Assembly: GCF_051622035.1 (NCBI RefSeq)
Contig: NC_135359.1
Location: forward strand, 28,425,501 to 28,489,500
Source: Arctopsyche grandis
Lineage: Eukaryota > Arthropoda > Insecta > Trichoptera > Hydropsychidae
Length of the DNA: 64,000 bases
Reading direction: 5' to 3'
Part shown: positions 1 through 11,270 of the stretch, piece after piece
Position numbering within the stretch: position 1 is the first letter of the stretch
Layout of the letters: each line of letters begins with the position of its first letter
The notes under the pieces: model-generated
The model's input: the letters and a program-made list of their open reading frames with translations, nothing else
What the model was told of the DNA's origin: nothing
Database searches by the model: none
Made by a program: the position numbers and the translations under genes

Positions 1-117
1 AGCTTTCTACTCATATTTTAAAAAAAAACTTGTAATTAGTAAAACCCATTCTTCATATCATAAAGCCAGAAGTATAAGGCTCAAGCCTTGGGTTTACCTC
101 GATTGAAGTGAATTTAT

Positions 118-245
118 TCGGGGTATTTCTGCAGTGGTGCTGGTCAGACTTAGATATTTATGACTCCAAGTCGATCGTTTCCCATCAGAGTTTGCCAATT
201 TATCTGATTTCATCGTTGAAACGGTCCCTCGTCAATTTAGCACCT
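118..245 (+). repeat. SINE fragment (tRNA-derived family, body only)
   Basis: The stretch matches the body of the SINE family seen in full near 45.0 kb: gctggtcagacttagatat, the gactccaagtcgatcg box and the tttgccaatttatctgatt box occur in the same order. The tRNA-like head and the 3' tail are missing. Boundaries are approximate. Confidence 0.6.
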
Positions 246-409
246 ACTTACTATTTGAATATGATTTCAAATTTATAATCTATAAAATAATATATGTACC
301 TCCAAGTTTTTTATATTATAGGTGTCGCTCAGAGGTAATACAAATTTTTAAAAATACATGTACATAGTTTTGGATGTGGAAGAAAACTGAACAGTCACTC
401 ATTCTGTCA

Positions 410-633
410 GGGCGTAAACAGAGGGTTTTTTTAACGCTAGCACGCACAATCTATGCTATGGAACCCAGGCTCAAATGCTTGTATTGACATACCAATGACA
501 TTGATCGATAACGGTGATTCCCATATTTGAAGAAATGTAAGAGAAACTTGTCAAAAATACGAAGCAATACAGATTTTTCACAGCGGGATGCCAAGAGTGT
601 GCTGGTGCCGTTTGACTCAATGTGTTTTCGCCC
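410..633. mobile_element. Candidate TIR element (MITE)
   Basis: Ends read GGGCGTAAACA and TGTTTTCGCCC, an imperfect inverted pair. The right flank is TTA but the left flank is TCA, so a target duplication is not proven. An internal stretch (atcgataacggtgat, then catatttgaagaaat) recurs near 62.35 kb in the polyamine oxidase intron, supporting a shared repeat. Confidence 0.4.
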
Positions 634-1009
634 TTATTGTTCTCAATTAAGAGTAACGAGAAAACTCTTGGGTCAATAAATTATAATTAGAAAATTGTTT
701 GTTTTTTATTTCATTTTTGCCATCTTGGTGCATACAATAGGTTTTCTTCATACATATATCCTATGCTTTATAAAATATAACTACTAAGAAAAATTTACCA
801 AAAAGCTCTGGAGCTCTCAACACTTTTATATACATACGAATGTAAGGTAAGGGATATGAGCAGACTTATAACCACAAAAAATGGTTTTCCTCTCTTGATT
901 TGTAGGGCAATAGAGAACCATTTTTGTGAGAATAAGCATCCTGGCCTCCTAAGTCTAGATATGAGAGTGTAAATTGAATCAAATTCACTTTTCTGTGATG
1001 TTATGTGTG

Positions 1010-1173
1010 ACGGACCAAGTTTGCGCCATTGTTTGTTTATTGTTCGCCGTGCATTGTTCATTTTTATGATGAACCTTTTTTTTGCACTCTAGCTTTGTAG
1101 TTTGCTCTATTTCCTGGAAAATAAACCCAAAACGCCCTGTTTCCTGGAAAAAGCCCGCTTCCGGTCCTACCTC
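1010..1173. mobile_element. Degraded copy of the hAT-like foldback family
   Basis: Shares the order of blocks found in the full foldback element at 28.56 kb: a ttgttcgccg-like block, ttgcactctagctttgta, then tttcctggaaaaagc. The copy is diverged and its ends and TSD are not clear. The rest of 246-2700 contains no gene I can support; short open frames there have no recognisable domain. Confidence 0.5.
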
Positions 1174-1179
1174 TAGTGA

Positions 1180-2772
1180 TGATCTTTCATTATCAAAATT
1201 AAACCTTATAAAAAGCCAATCTTTATGTGATATCATTTCAAATTATATGATGTAATTAAGCTGTTGGCAAATCTGTCAACCGAGTGTAAAGCACGTGAGC
1301 CACTCTCAAATCTACACAGGGTCCGATTTGTTCAAACCACCTCAACGCTGACCTTAAGTGGACTGGTTGCGAGACAACTTTCAGTTTTTGCAGATTGATC
1401 CAAACGAACAATATCGATCGTTCAGATCTATCGAGAAAATTTTTAGCAACACTACCTAGAAATTATGATATCCACAGTATTTTCATAATCGAATTTCAAC
1501 CACGTCCATTGCACCGTACACATTGCATTGTGTGGTCAATGAACACTGAAATCGAACAAAAACACGGTAACGTACCACTTGCGTACATTTTTCCCTCGTT
1601 ACGGTTTAACAGTGAAAGTAAACTCGCGCATGGCGTGTTAATATGTGTTTTGCTCGTTCTGGGTTACTGAGGATTACTCGTACAACCCAACGAGACCAAG
1701 TCCAGGGTCACTTTTGAAAGCACACGACCGGAATGCTGTAAACTTTGAGCTATTGTGTATATTGTTACTTCATGTTTCATCAGTTCGCTCTTCTTTATTA
1801 GCTCTTGGGTCTGGGTTATGCGATCCCTTATCCTACCAATGTATGACAACAACCATGAAAATTCAGAATTTTTCAATTGTACTGGGTTGGGTACTTCCAC
1901 AAGAGAACAAAAAACCTTTCACTTCACACGTCGCACTGTCTCGATTTACATAATTACCTGCTCTGCTATGCAGGTATTTTTGTCCAATGTGTCGCAGACT
2001 GTCGAATCTCAATCTTGATTTCTTGAAATACTGCAGTGTGGGATGTTGGAAATTATCGAATCGGTTTTATTGCTTAGTATTTCTAACTTTCCATGTAAAT
2101 TTCACTCTTAAATGCTTCCGTTTCCTATCACTATTTTCAATTTGTATTTGGAGTGTATGTATGTAAAACGCAAAATAACCTGATTCCTACTATGTGGCAA
2201 TCTTGAGAGATTTATGGTTTCAGCAAGCCGAATTATTTTATGACCCACGGAATTAATATTACATGGAAATGACTTGTATTTAGTGCCTCTAAAGCACGGA
2301 ACTTTTACCTATAAATAAAACTACTCAATCCAATAGAATGAGTCACGCTCCTACTGTTCATTTTCTGTTTGGTCAATGTAAATTAAATTTATTTTTTCAT
2401 GTTTGTTACATGTATAGCTTGTAATAATGAAGCTGAGGGGAGTAGTGCTAACATAAAATGAAGTCATAATGACGATTTTGTGGTTTCTTTTTTATACAAA
2501 CGGGAAGTTAGGTAAAAATACAAGTACAATGAGACAGAACTAATATGTCCATTTTGGTATTCTACTCCGCGGTAAAAATATGCATAAGTGAAATTATTCT
2601 AAACACGCGGCGTATGGAAATCACGTAGCTAATCGATTAACGTGTCCAAAAGGAAGTAAACGGTATTTTAGAATCACGTATCGAAGTCAACAAACTGTAA
2701 CGCATTGCACACTCCATCGTGTGACCAAAAGTTTTGATCCAAATAACTCAAACGTATTTTCGTTCGTTTCAG
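1180..2772. other. Intergenic or upstream intron of the cuticle gene
   Basis: No domain-bearing open frame or repeat family recognised. It must contain the first exon of the downstream cuticle gene unless that exon lies further left, because the cuticle exon begins at a splice acceptor. I could not pick out the short first exon (start codon plus a few signal-peptide residues) with confidence. Confidence 0.4.
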
Positions 2773-3816
2773 ATGCTAGCTGTGTGCTTTTACGGCACGT
2801 GGGCACAATACAACGACGGTCCAGCTCCTCCTAGAATACAAATCCCAGGAGCGATCGCTTTAGGACCCAGACCAGGAAACTTCAGACAAGGAAGGGTCAT
2901 CCAAGCCCCTCTTAATGGACCAGTCAGAGTTAGACGACCGGGACAAGTGAGGTCTGGCGCTTTCAAATCAGTGCCGACACCTCTACCTTACATTCCACAA
3001 GAAGAACCTCAAAAACCAGTCACCGAAGAACCGGAAGATATTCCAGAAAGCACTCCACTGCCTTTCCTCTCAAGCGTCTCCCCCTTCACCCCAACTCAAT
3101 TACCTCACGATGAGATTTCTCAATTCTTATCAAATCCATCACCAACCCCAAGACCCATTGCCATCCCTAACGCTATTCCAGTGATCCAACAAAAACAACC
3201 AGAACCAATCAGGATTCAAACCAATCGTCCTTTGATCCAAAACTCGGCTCCATCCGCTCCGGCTAGATTCGACCCACCAACCAGACCGCAACCTGTAAGA
3301 TTAGCTCCAATTTCTTACAGACCAGCTCGTCCTCAATTCCGCCCTGAAGCCAGACCCCAACTGGAAGAAGATGACGAACCCGAACCCATCAGACAATCGT
3401 ACAGACCTCAACCAACCAGGCCTCAACAACAAGCTCAACCTCCCGCAAAGTACCAACAATCTACCAACACCAGGGAAAAGAAGCCGGTAGCCCAAGTCAT
3501 CAGAAAGTACAGAGAAGACAATCCTGATGGCAGCATCACTTGGGGATTTGAAAACGATGATGGTTCTTTCAAAGAAGAAATTATTGGAATCGATTGTGTG
3601 ACAAGAGGTCGTTACGGATACGTAGACCCCGACGGTATGAAGAGAGAGTACAGTTACGAAACGGGAATACTTTGCGATAAAACCAAAGACGAGCCCGAAG
3701 AAAAAGGATTCATCGATTATCAAGGAAATAAAGCCGTACTTCCCAACGGAGTAGTTGTAGATTTAGCTGCCATGGGCAAAAAATCAAAGAGACCACAACA
3801 ATATGGTAGAAATTAA
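2773..3816 (+). CDS. Cuticular protein with chitin_bind_4 (Rebers-Riddiford-like) domain, terminal exon
   Basis: This exon encodes about 347 residues of a secreted structural cuticle protein. It opens at a strong acceptor (cgttcgtttcag before ATGCTAGC), so the true start probably lies in a small upstream exon and ATG 2773 is internal. The first residues (MLAVCFYGTWA, then QYNDG) look like the end of a signal peptide with cleavage after Ala. A long Pro/Arg/Gln-rich middle follows, with repeated RP, QP and PQ dipeptides. The chitin-binding region is near the C-terminus (about 3487-3700): NPDGSITWGFENDDGSFKEE, then GRYGYVDPDGMKREYSYETG. It is flanked by two cysteines (GIDC and ILCD), unusual for the standard RR motif and reminiscent of the Drosophila Cpr97E type; that subgroup assignment is inference. 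AATAAA-type signals lie near 4004 and 4158. The gene ends tail-to-tail with SAP18. Confidence 0.85.
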   Translation: MLAVCFYGTWAQYNDGPAPPRIQIPGAIALGPRPGNFRQGRVIQAPLNGPVRVRRPGQVRSGAFKSVPTPLPYIPQEEPQKPVTEEPEDIPESTPLPFLSSVSPFTPTQLPHDEISQFLSNPSPTPRPIAIPNAIPVIQQKQPEPIRIQTNRPLIQNSAPSAPARFDPPTRPQPVRLAPISYRPARPQFRPEARPQLEEDDEPEPIRQSYRPQPTRPQQQAQPPAKYQQSTNTREKKPVAQVIRKYREDNPDGSITWGFENDDGSFKEEIIGIDCVTRGRYGYVDPDGMKREYSYETGILCDKTKDEPEEKGFIDYQGNKAVLPNGVVVDLAAMGKKSKRPQQYGRN

Positions 3817-4543
3817 TTATTTACAATAAGTGCTATTTTTTAAAATATTAAATATAAATTACTACGCAAAAGTCTGATTATTTCAACTTCTAAAGAAAAG
3901 TCAATTCTGAAAACACTTATTTAAATATTATAATGTACATTTGCAGCCATAGTTATGTTAATTTAATCATTTATTCTTGTCAACGTTTATTCCAGTTAGA
4001 TCAATAAATTAATTTATGTATTATCTCATATTTGACGTCGAAAAAGTGAAGCTTTCTTGTGAGAGTTTAACAAATCTGACGAGATTTGTAGTACGTTTTG
4101 ATGAATGTGAGTTTAAATTATAAGTCATCCTATCGGTGTTAAAACAGATTTTATGAATTAAGAATAAATAAATCTTTTTAAAATAATATGTCGCATTATT
4201 TCAATTATATTTTAAGAAACAATGAAAAAAAATATTATTGTGGTATGTAGAAAATTACTTTTATTTCAAATTAACTGAACATAACTTTTAATTAACAAAT
4301 TACATTTAAAAAGAAATCACACAAATCACTCGACATGATAAAACCTTATTAAATTTTTACAAGTCTTAATAGAATTTCAATGAAAATGCATAATTTGTAT
4401 AAAAACTTCAAATAGGAAAACTTTAATCATACACAGTATTGAGTTTCATACAAACAATTACATTTAATAAATCTATTGATATGATTAAACATATCCACAA
4501 GAAGTTTAACCTTAAATTTAAAAATAAAGTACAATGAACTTAA

Positions 4544-5203
4544 TTAGTACGATCTATTGTTATTGAAATGTTGCTGTCGTCTCATCAGCGGAGGAGGAGG
4601 CATTCTGTTAGGTGGTGTGATCGAAATATCGATATAGTCTCCGATACAGAACTTGGCTTGAGACAGTGTTTTGTCATCGTCTGTACCTTTTTGACCAGAA
4701 CACGTTATTCCGATTTCCCTCATTCTGTAAGCTGGAGTTCTATTATCCGGATAAACAAGGGCAAAATCAAAGTAGGTTCCTTTACGTCGAGTTTCGGGAT
4801 TGACTTCCTTTACGAGTGAGGTTAGCTCTCTGAGAGTGGCATCCTGCCATGTGTATATCTGTAGTTCATTTTGTGGTACGTTTCCTCTGGCATATTCAGC
4901 CGTAGAGTTATGTCGCCCCGTAGAGCAAAAAACTCTCAACAGTAACGGACATGTCTGAAAGTATCGTAATTATGTGTGATTAGTGGTGAAAAATGTAAAT
5001 GAAAAATTAAGTCTAAAACAATGACATCTATGGATTTGACACAGGACTCATGTTCATACAAATTACATAGGAAACATAAAAAAAGAGAGGTTATGTTTTA
5101 TCTCTGCAATATTCGATGGTTTTAGGTATCTTACCTTTTCTCTGTCCACGGGTTTCTCTGGAGGTTTCGTATCTTCGACTACCATTGACTCTACAGCTGC
5201 CAT
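4544..5203 (-). CDS. SAP18: Histone deacetylase complex subunit SAP18 (Bin1)
   Basis: Two exons give a 159-residue protein, close to the usual 150-155. Exon 1 is 5203..5135 (starts MAAVESMVVEDTKPPEKPVD, donor AAAAG|GTAAG). Exon 2 is 4954..4544 (acceptor TTTCAG, in phase). The splice rebuilds the hallmark DREK-TCPLLLRVFCSTGRHN. Later family blocks are present: LQIYTWQDATLRELTSLVKE, then TYFDFALVYPD, then FCIGDYIDISITPP. SAP18 has a ubiquitin-like fold. It works in the nucleus in Sin3-HDAC repression and in the ASAP/PSAP complexes on spliced mRNA. A TTTATT at about 4260 (AATAAA on the minus strand) is a plausible poly(A) signal. Its start region faces DRC4, with a Harbinger element between them. 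Confidence 0.95.
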
Positions 5204-5486
5204 TTCCGAGGCAAAGTTCGAAGAAAATCAGCGAAACGTCAAACGTACGGACGCCGGCAACGCGATCGACAGTTAACTTGACAATCTAAAACACGACCAT
5301 ATATTTTGAAGAAATTTATTTATTATAAAAATATCGAATCGCTATAAATATACGTATCACACTATTTTTTAAATATTGATCAAATAGATGAATAAATTCA
5401 TGATCATATTTCTATTATATAACTGAAATAAAAACTAAATTTATATTTATAATTTATATTTATTAACATTTTCAATATCCCATTAA

Positions 5487-6396
5487 AGGTCTGTTCATAC
5501 TTAACAGCACTGCACGGTTTCAGCACTGCACGACTCCGTTTCAAATATGTCATTTTATTACATTTCTATTCATATCTACCTACACGTCACGGTCACGTCA
5601 TGTTTACAGCACTTTGGCCGAGTGCAAGGCAAAATCGGCTTACTTATACATTACAGGCCATGACGATACGGTGCAATATTGCTTACGTCGCATTTTCGAG
5701 TACTTACAATATGAATGCATACACGTGCATTCGTAGCTACGCGTCAGAATACAAGTCAGCAAAAATGTTTCGGCGTTTATCGAACGAAAAATTATGTATA
5801 ATCGCGTTGTTGTTGGAAGAAGAAGCTCAAGAAGGCAATAAAAAAGCACGGAGGCGTTTTGATGTGCATCCCATGTTAAAAAATAGAAAAACCGGAGGAG
5901 AGTTTTGAACACTGTATAAGGAGCTTGTGGATGATGATGATATGAACCGATACCAATTTGAAACAATACTGGATAAAATAAAAACACAAACCACCAAAAA
6001 TCTACAAAATTTAAGGAAGCATTGTCAAAGTCATTGTCAGCGCCAAAACCATGTCGAAAGATTGAACAGCTGTCAACTGTCACTATCGATAATTGGTCCA
6101 AAACAGCAAAGCGGCAGACTCATGGCACGTAATTCGCGTGTATATCTCCATGATGGCCAAAAAGACGGATACGATACGTTGACGGATGTTGCTGTAAAGT
6201 ATGAACAGGAAATATCGGGTACTGCTGTAAGCCTGCCGTGCATAGATCTAGAATAGACTGGAATACATCTATGCTGCCGTGGCGGAAACGTGACGGTTGA
6301 AATGAACATACCCATACAAAATGTACCAAAGAATACTTTTCGTACGGCCGGATACCTGCTGAAGTCGGTACGTGCCGACTAGGTATGAACAGACCT
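5487..6396 (+). mobile_element. PIF/Harbinger transposon, internally deleted and inactive
   Basis: Termini AGGTCTGTTCATAC and GTATGAACAGACCT are perfect inverted repeats of 14 bp, flanked by TAA at 5484-5486 and 6397-6399, the 3-bp duplication typical of Harbinger. Inside, from 5765, a frame reads MFRRLSNEKLCIIALLLEEE and then RRRFDVHPMLKNRKTGGEF, the N-terminal part of Harbinger nucleases (RRWWVHP...R...GEF, followed by TLYKEL). A stop follows GEF, and the frame resumes with TLYKELVDDDDMNRYQFE and ETILDKIKT. The DDE catalytic core is absent. At 910 bp it is a short derivative that could move only with help from a full-length relative. Confidence 0.9.
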
Positions 6397-6725
6397 TAAA
6401 GCACTAAATACCTACTGTCTGTCTTTTACATAACTACATACCTACATAGTTAAATTTTTAGCCTTCATCATTTTACCTACCCATAATTTATTTTTCTCTT
6501 TTCAAATATTATCCATATTCGCTGCATTCTATCAATTAGATACGTTTTCTTATCTAAAATCAACACTCAAATATATTGATCTTTAGTAATATTTACAAAG
6601 CTAACGATTTCATGAGACCGTTGCTAAGAAACATTTTCATTGTTTGTATCATTAGACTCACTTGAAAAATTCAATTGACGTCAGCTGATTTCTTCAACCT
6701 TTAGGAAAAAAGAAATTTAGTAAAA

Positions 6726-8750
6726 ATGGTAGGTAGAAAATACTTATCCATGTATTTACAATAAAATCAAAATATTTATATTTACAAATTTATTGTATTT
6801 GAAATAATTTTTTCAGCCACCCAAGAAAGTAAAACAAGGAAGTGGTATAGCTTTTATCATTCTATATATGTATTATGTAAATAATATTATTGGTTATAAT
6901 TATAATAAAACATATTTTGAAAAATTTTAAGCCGTAATTATCGATGGAGTGGATACATCGGAGATGACCAGGGAAAAGTTAGAGCAATTTACAATGCGTG
7001 TAAAGGAAGAACTAGAAAGAGAAAGAGAAGAAAGAAATCTTTTTCAATTAGAAAGAGATAAAATAAGAACATTTTGGGAAATTGCCAGAACAGAACTTGA
7101 CGAACTTAGAGCGGAGATCCGGTATACATACATATTATTATATAAAGTTTTGTTGTAATAAGAATATAACAATTTTTGAAAATTGCATTAGAATATTGAT
7201 TTCAGTAACAAAGAGAGAGAAATAGAAGAATGTGCTGAAGCAAGTGAAGCTGCTGCTAAACATCATAATCAAAGTATAAAACATTTGGCCTATGAACAAA
7301 TGGGGGAAAGATGTGCACTTAGAGCTGATGCCCAAGCAGCATTGCGAAACGCTCATGCAGAATATGCTTCACGTGAAGCAGAATTATTGCGTGATAAAAG
7401 AGAACTTCGCGCCCAATTGCGAGAAAATGAATTAGCTACCCAAGAAGAAATCCGACGTATAAAACTTGTGGGTACCCTGAGAAACATCAACTCTCATTAA
7501 ATGAACTCTCTGTTTCTATACTTGTCTCATTGTCTTAGTACTAGGAACATCATGGTAATCATTTCAGAAACATTTTTTAATATATCTACTATGTTACGAC
7601 TTATCTTAACTTTTAATTCAACATTTAATAAATGCAAAATAATTATTTTAAATAATAAAATAAAATGAATTACAAATGTTTTGATTTCATTACATGCATA
7701 TATATACATGTAGCTGTAATAAACATAAAATTAATTATCTTATTCAAAGTTGATAACAAATTATATTCAAGTATAGAAACGAAGAGTTCATTTTAATTGC
7801 TAAGCTTTTTTTATACTTTTAAAATTGAAATTTTAAACTTATATTACAATGTTTCATCTATAAATAGCTACATCAAGAAGAACTAAGCAAAGTTCGAGAA
7901 GAATTTGTTCAAAAAACTAAAGAAATTGAAATTTCAAATGAAACAAGATTAGAGAAGGCAGTTGAAGATCTTAAAATTGCTAGAAAAACAGATTTAGCCG
8001 AAGTAGAAGAAAGAAAAAATAAGCAATTGGATGATTTAGTCAAAGGACATGATAAAGCATTTACAGACTTGAAAAACTACTATAACGATATAACTTTGAA
8101 CAATCTTGGCCTCATAAATAGTCTCAAAGTATGTTTTCATATTTCATATAATATGTACTTATCTACCATTAAAATGGTTAAAGCTTTGTGTTTATGTGCG
8201 AAAATTGACTTATATTTATCCAATAGACTCAAATGGAAGAAACACTGAGAGCAAAAGAGCGAGCAGAAAAAGTGGCTGCTGATGCAATTGCCGAAGGAAA
8301 AAAATTAGCTGAGCCACTCAAACAATCACAAACTGAAGCAGCCGATTTGAGGAAACGTTTTCATTATCATGAACGTGATCGTGCTGCTCTTGCTGTATAC
8401 ATTTATATACAAAAATATATACCAAATGATGAACATACTTATCCACTATTACATACTATTGTTTTTCAGAGCAAAACAAAGATTTTATCTACTTTAGAAA
8501 AACAGCACATGTCCCTAAAATGGAAATATGAAATCCTTAATCAAAGATTTGATCAAGTATGTTGAAATTAGATACATATAAATGATTTATTGTTCGTATT
8601 TTTAATTGTTGAAAATATAATTATATATTAAAGGTTGTTTTGGAACGTGATGATTTGAAGAATAAATTTACACAGGCAATATTGGAACTGCAACAGAGAG
8701 CTGCATTACGCGGAGCGTTGTTAGAACAGAGACTTTTATCGACAGTGTAA
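6726..8750 (+). CDS. Gas8: Dynein regulatory complex subunit 4 (DRC4/GAS8)
   Basis: Eight exons join in phase: 6726-6728, 6817-6844, 6932-7121, 7206-7467, 7868-8128, 8227-8394, 8470-8556, 8634-8750, giving 371 residues. The first exon holds only the ATG before a GTAGGT donor. The protein is almost wholly coiled coil: [47 protein letters not shown] and the GAS8 signature [20 protein letters not shown], then [42 protein letters not shown] and [13 protein letters not shown]4 is a structural rod of the nexin-dynein regulatory complex in motile axonemes; in insects that mainly means sperm and some sensory cilia. The frame stops at [10 protein letters not shown], about 60 residues before the usual family end, and the family's last segment is not visible downstream. 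The last GTGTAATG could hide a weak donor, so a missed final exon is possible. Confidence 0.93.
7501..7791. mobile_element. MITE in DRC4 intron 4
   Basis: An inverted pair, ATGAACTCTCTGTTTCTATA at the left and tatagaaacgaagagttcat at the right (22 of 24 bases over the full arm), bounds an AT-rich 291-bp core with no coding potential. It starts 34 bp after the exon 4 donor and ends 77 bp before the exon 5 acceptor, so it makes up most of that intron. Flanking ATTAA-like sequence blurs the exact ends, so the superfamily is open. Confidence 0.7.
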
Positions 8751-9396
8751 TGAATCAAGTTTAACCTTTAAAATGTGGCTCATAAAATTTATCATATTAA
8801 ATTTTTTGTAAGCATATAAAAATTATTTTACTTTTTTAATTCAATATATTTACAAGTTCATATTAAATAAATCTAAATCAAAAAAAGAAAAACCGGATGG
8901 TAATATGTACTTATTTAATAGGTAGGAAAGAATTGATTGCATTTTATTAAGGTAATTATTGTAACATTACTTTTTGAAATAAAATATAGCAAAATCTTTT
9001 AGAGCTAGATATTATTTACTTTCCATTTAAAATATTCTTCATTATTTCTAACATGCAAAACGTTGACTTTTCAGTTATACAAACTAATCAGAATTAATTT
9101 AAAAATCTATGTAATAACAAAATTTTATATTTCAACAGCAATTCGTTAGTTTTGATGAAAAAAGTGTCTTCAAAAAGAATCTATTCAGAAGAATATCAAT
9201 ACACAAAATTGCTGGCATTTACCATCTGATTAATGTTTTCATATTGTATGTTTGTTTAAATATTGTACTTTATTAAGGATGCAATTTACATAAAAAATCA
9301 ATAAACATTTTTATAAATTTAAGTTATAATTTCAAAAGTAATAAGAAAACATTAGTTATTAAGCATTCAATAGTTTTTATCTCTTGAATTTTGAAG
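8751..9396. other. Intergenic AT-rich stretch after DRC4
   Basis: Contains several AATAAA-like signals (for example near 8865 and 9298) suited to the DRC4 3' end. No coding frame or repeat family recognised. Confidence 0.4.
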
Positions 9397-10060
9397 TTAC
9401 TCAATAAGAAATTTTAATTTTACTGAAAACCTTTGGTGTCTTCGATAATGCTTCTGATTACATATAGTTGATATAAAGGCTGCATTCCTGAAATTAATAT
9501 ATGTAAATATTATATAAAATATAAAAATATAGAAAAAAATACGAAATAAGAGAAAATACCAAAAGAAGAAAAACAATAATAAAATATCTGGAACGGTAAA
9601 ATAATAACTAAAAGAAAACAAAAATATTGAAAAGATATTGGAAAAGAAGAAAAACAAACATCCAGTAAATTTAAGAAAGACATCTAGTTTGTTTTTAAAA
9701 ATATTAAGGGTTTCAGAACTATCAACATTATTGGGAAGACTATTCCAAACTGTAACCACTCTGTTTTGAAAAGAAGGAATCTCTGATCAATTTATTCCAT
9801 TTTTCTTTTTGGAGTCTGAGAGTGTGACCTCTAAGATTAGTGTTTTCATTGAACGTAATGAGTTTGGACATAGAACAATTAAATTGATTTTATTATTAAA
9901 AAACTTCGATTAAGACGCCTTTTATTCTTTTCGTCGACAGTGTAGTGAGATTCATTATTTTCAACCTTTCGTTATAAGAAACTGATTTAACTTCAGAAGG
10001 TATTTTTGTAATTCTCGATTTAGACACCATTAAGTATCTAAATCTTTTTGCAAACAGTTG
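9397..10060 (-). mobile_element. CR1/L2-like LINE fragment (reverse transcriptase C-terminus)
   Basis: Read on the minus strand, the pieces YNERLKIMNLTTLSTKRIKG, then NENTNLRGHTLRLQKEKWNK, then NRVVTVWNSLPNNVDSSETL, then NIFKNKLDVFLK follow the conserved tail of non-LTR retrotransposon polymerases. Frame shifts and stops break the frame upstream. The 3' end runs into A-rich sequence. Only the last few hundred bases remain. Confidence 0.75.
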
Positions 10061-10101
10061 TTACCGTCTGTATTAGCGAGACAATAAAGTTTAATGTCAT
10101 T

Positions 10102-10242
10102 ATGGGGGTAGGACGAATGAGACGACTGTGTTGGTAATGCACAACTACTTATTTCGACAGCCGGGGAGGAAGTAAATGCTTACCGGCGAAGCACTGGCCA
10201 ACCAATGGTTTTACAGCCAGTACCTCGGGGCTGCCACATCAT
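10102..10242 (-). repeat. Short LTR-like repeat, copy 1
   Basis: On the minus strand it begins TGTGGCAGCC and ends near AGTCGTCTCATTCGTCC, matching the copy at 11.99-12.15 kb at both ends. An AATAA-type signal precedes the end. It could be a solo terminal repeat of a small LTR-type element; the family is not identified and boundaries are approximate. Confidence 0.3.
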
Positions 10243-10344
10243 CATCAATAATTGAAAAAATATAAAAAAAGTATTTGCAACCAATGTTACGAGCAACTGC
10301 TCGCAACGACCGTTCTTCGTTTTTGCGACCAATTTTCGTGCGAC

Positions 10345-10960
10345 GGGAGATCCGTGCGAGCGATGTATGTCCAGTTGATTTTCCTTATTCAATCAACGGA
10401 TATATACTCAGAAGGGTATCGAAAATTAGGGATTTGGGAGTCATATTAAACTCTGAGCGTCGAGGGCTCTGGGGTTCGTCATCCGGTCCTCCAAATGCTT
10501 TATTTCTGTTAAATCATGCAAAATACCATATTTTCCATACGTAAGAAGTATTGTTGAGCTTGCATCCCAAGTCTGGAACCCAGAGTACTCTGGTGCAAGG
10601 GACAGATTGGAGCGCATTCAGAAGAGATTCTTGAGGTACATCGGCAGCCGTTTTGGATTATCCTATGCATCCTATGAAGATGCTTGTAGGTGTCAGGATC
10701 TGCTTCTATTTGTCAAAAGAAGGGAGATAGCTGACATCTCAACAACTTTGAACATCCTCAACAGCTCGATCGACTGTCCTCAATTATTGAGCAGACTATC
10801 ATTGCGTGTGCCTAATAGAACGTCCTTTACGTGCCTAATATATTTACAAATTATGGAAGAAGCTCATTCATCTGATGTGCAAGCTTCACCGACAACACAC
10901 TCATTTCTACAATTTCTATGTTTGACTTATTTAATATTAATGCTATACAAGCTAGAGTGA
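10345..10960 (+). mobile_element. Non-LTR retrotransposon fragment, plus orientation
   Basis: Frames read DFPYSINGYILRRVSKIRDL and GVILNS, then IVELASQVWNPEYSGARDRL, ERIQKRFLRYIG, CQDLLLFVKRREIADISTTL and LLSRLSLRVPNRT. These are the post-palm reverse-transcriptase segments of jockey/CR1-like LINEs. The first two blocks are in different frames and internal sequence is missing, so it is a dead fragment. A T-rich low-complexity tract follows to about 11.2 kb. Confidence 0.75.
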
Positions 10961-11270
10961 TTGTTAAAAATTTTTTTTTCGATGATTAATTTTATTGAAA
11001 ATTTACAATTTTGATTATGAATTTTTATTATATTATTGTTTTTATTATATATTATTTTTTTTATCATACTGTTATCGTTTTATTATTCTTATTATTTTGT
11101 TATTTTTATTATATTGTTATTTCTATTTTTTTTTGTTTTCTCTAATTATCTTACTCTATTGTTATTTTTGTTTTTTATTTTAAATGTTTAAATTTTTCTT
11201 TTTTTTACCTACATATATGCGAAAATTCTTAATGGTTTTTCTTAAAATAATTATGTTTGTAGGCGGGGGT

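Noticed and set aside
1395-2018. Overlapping open frames at 1.4-2.0 kb
   Set aside because: Several frames of similar length on both strands, none with a domain; treated as chance.
3301-3723. 140-codon frame antisense to the cuticle protein
   Set aside because: Shadow of the sense frame, which has the chitin-binding motif and a signal-peptide end.
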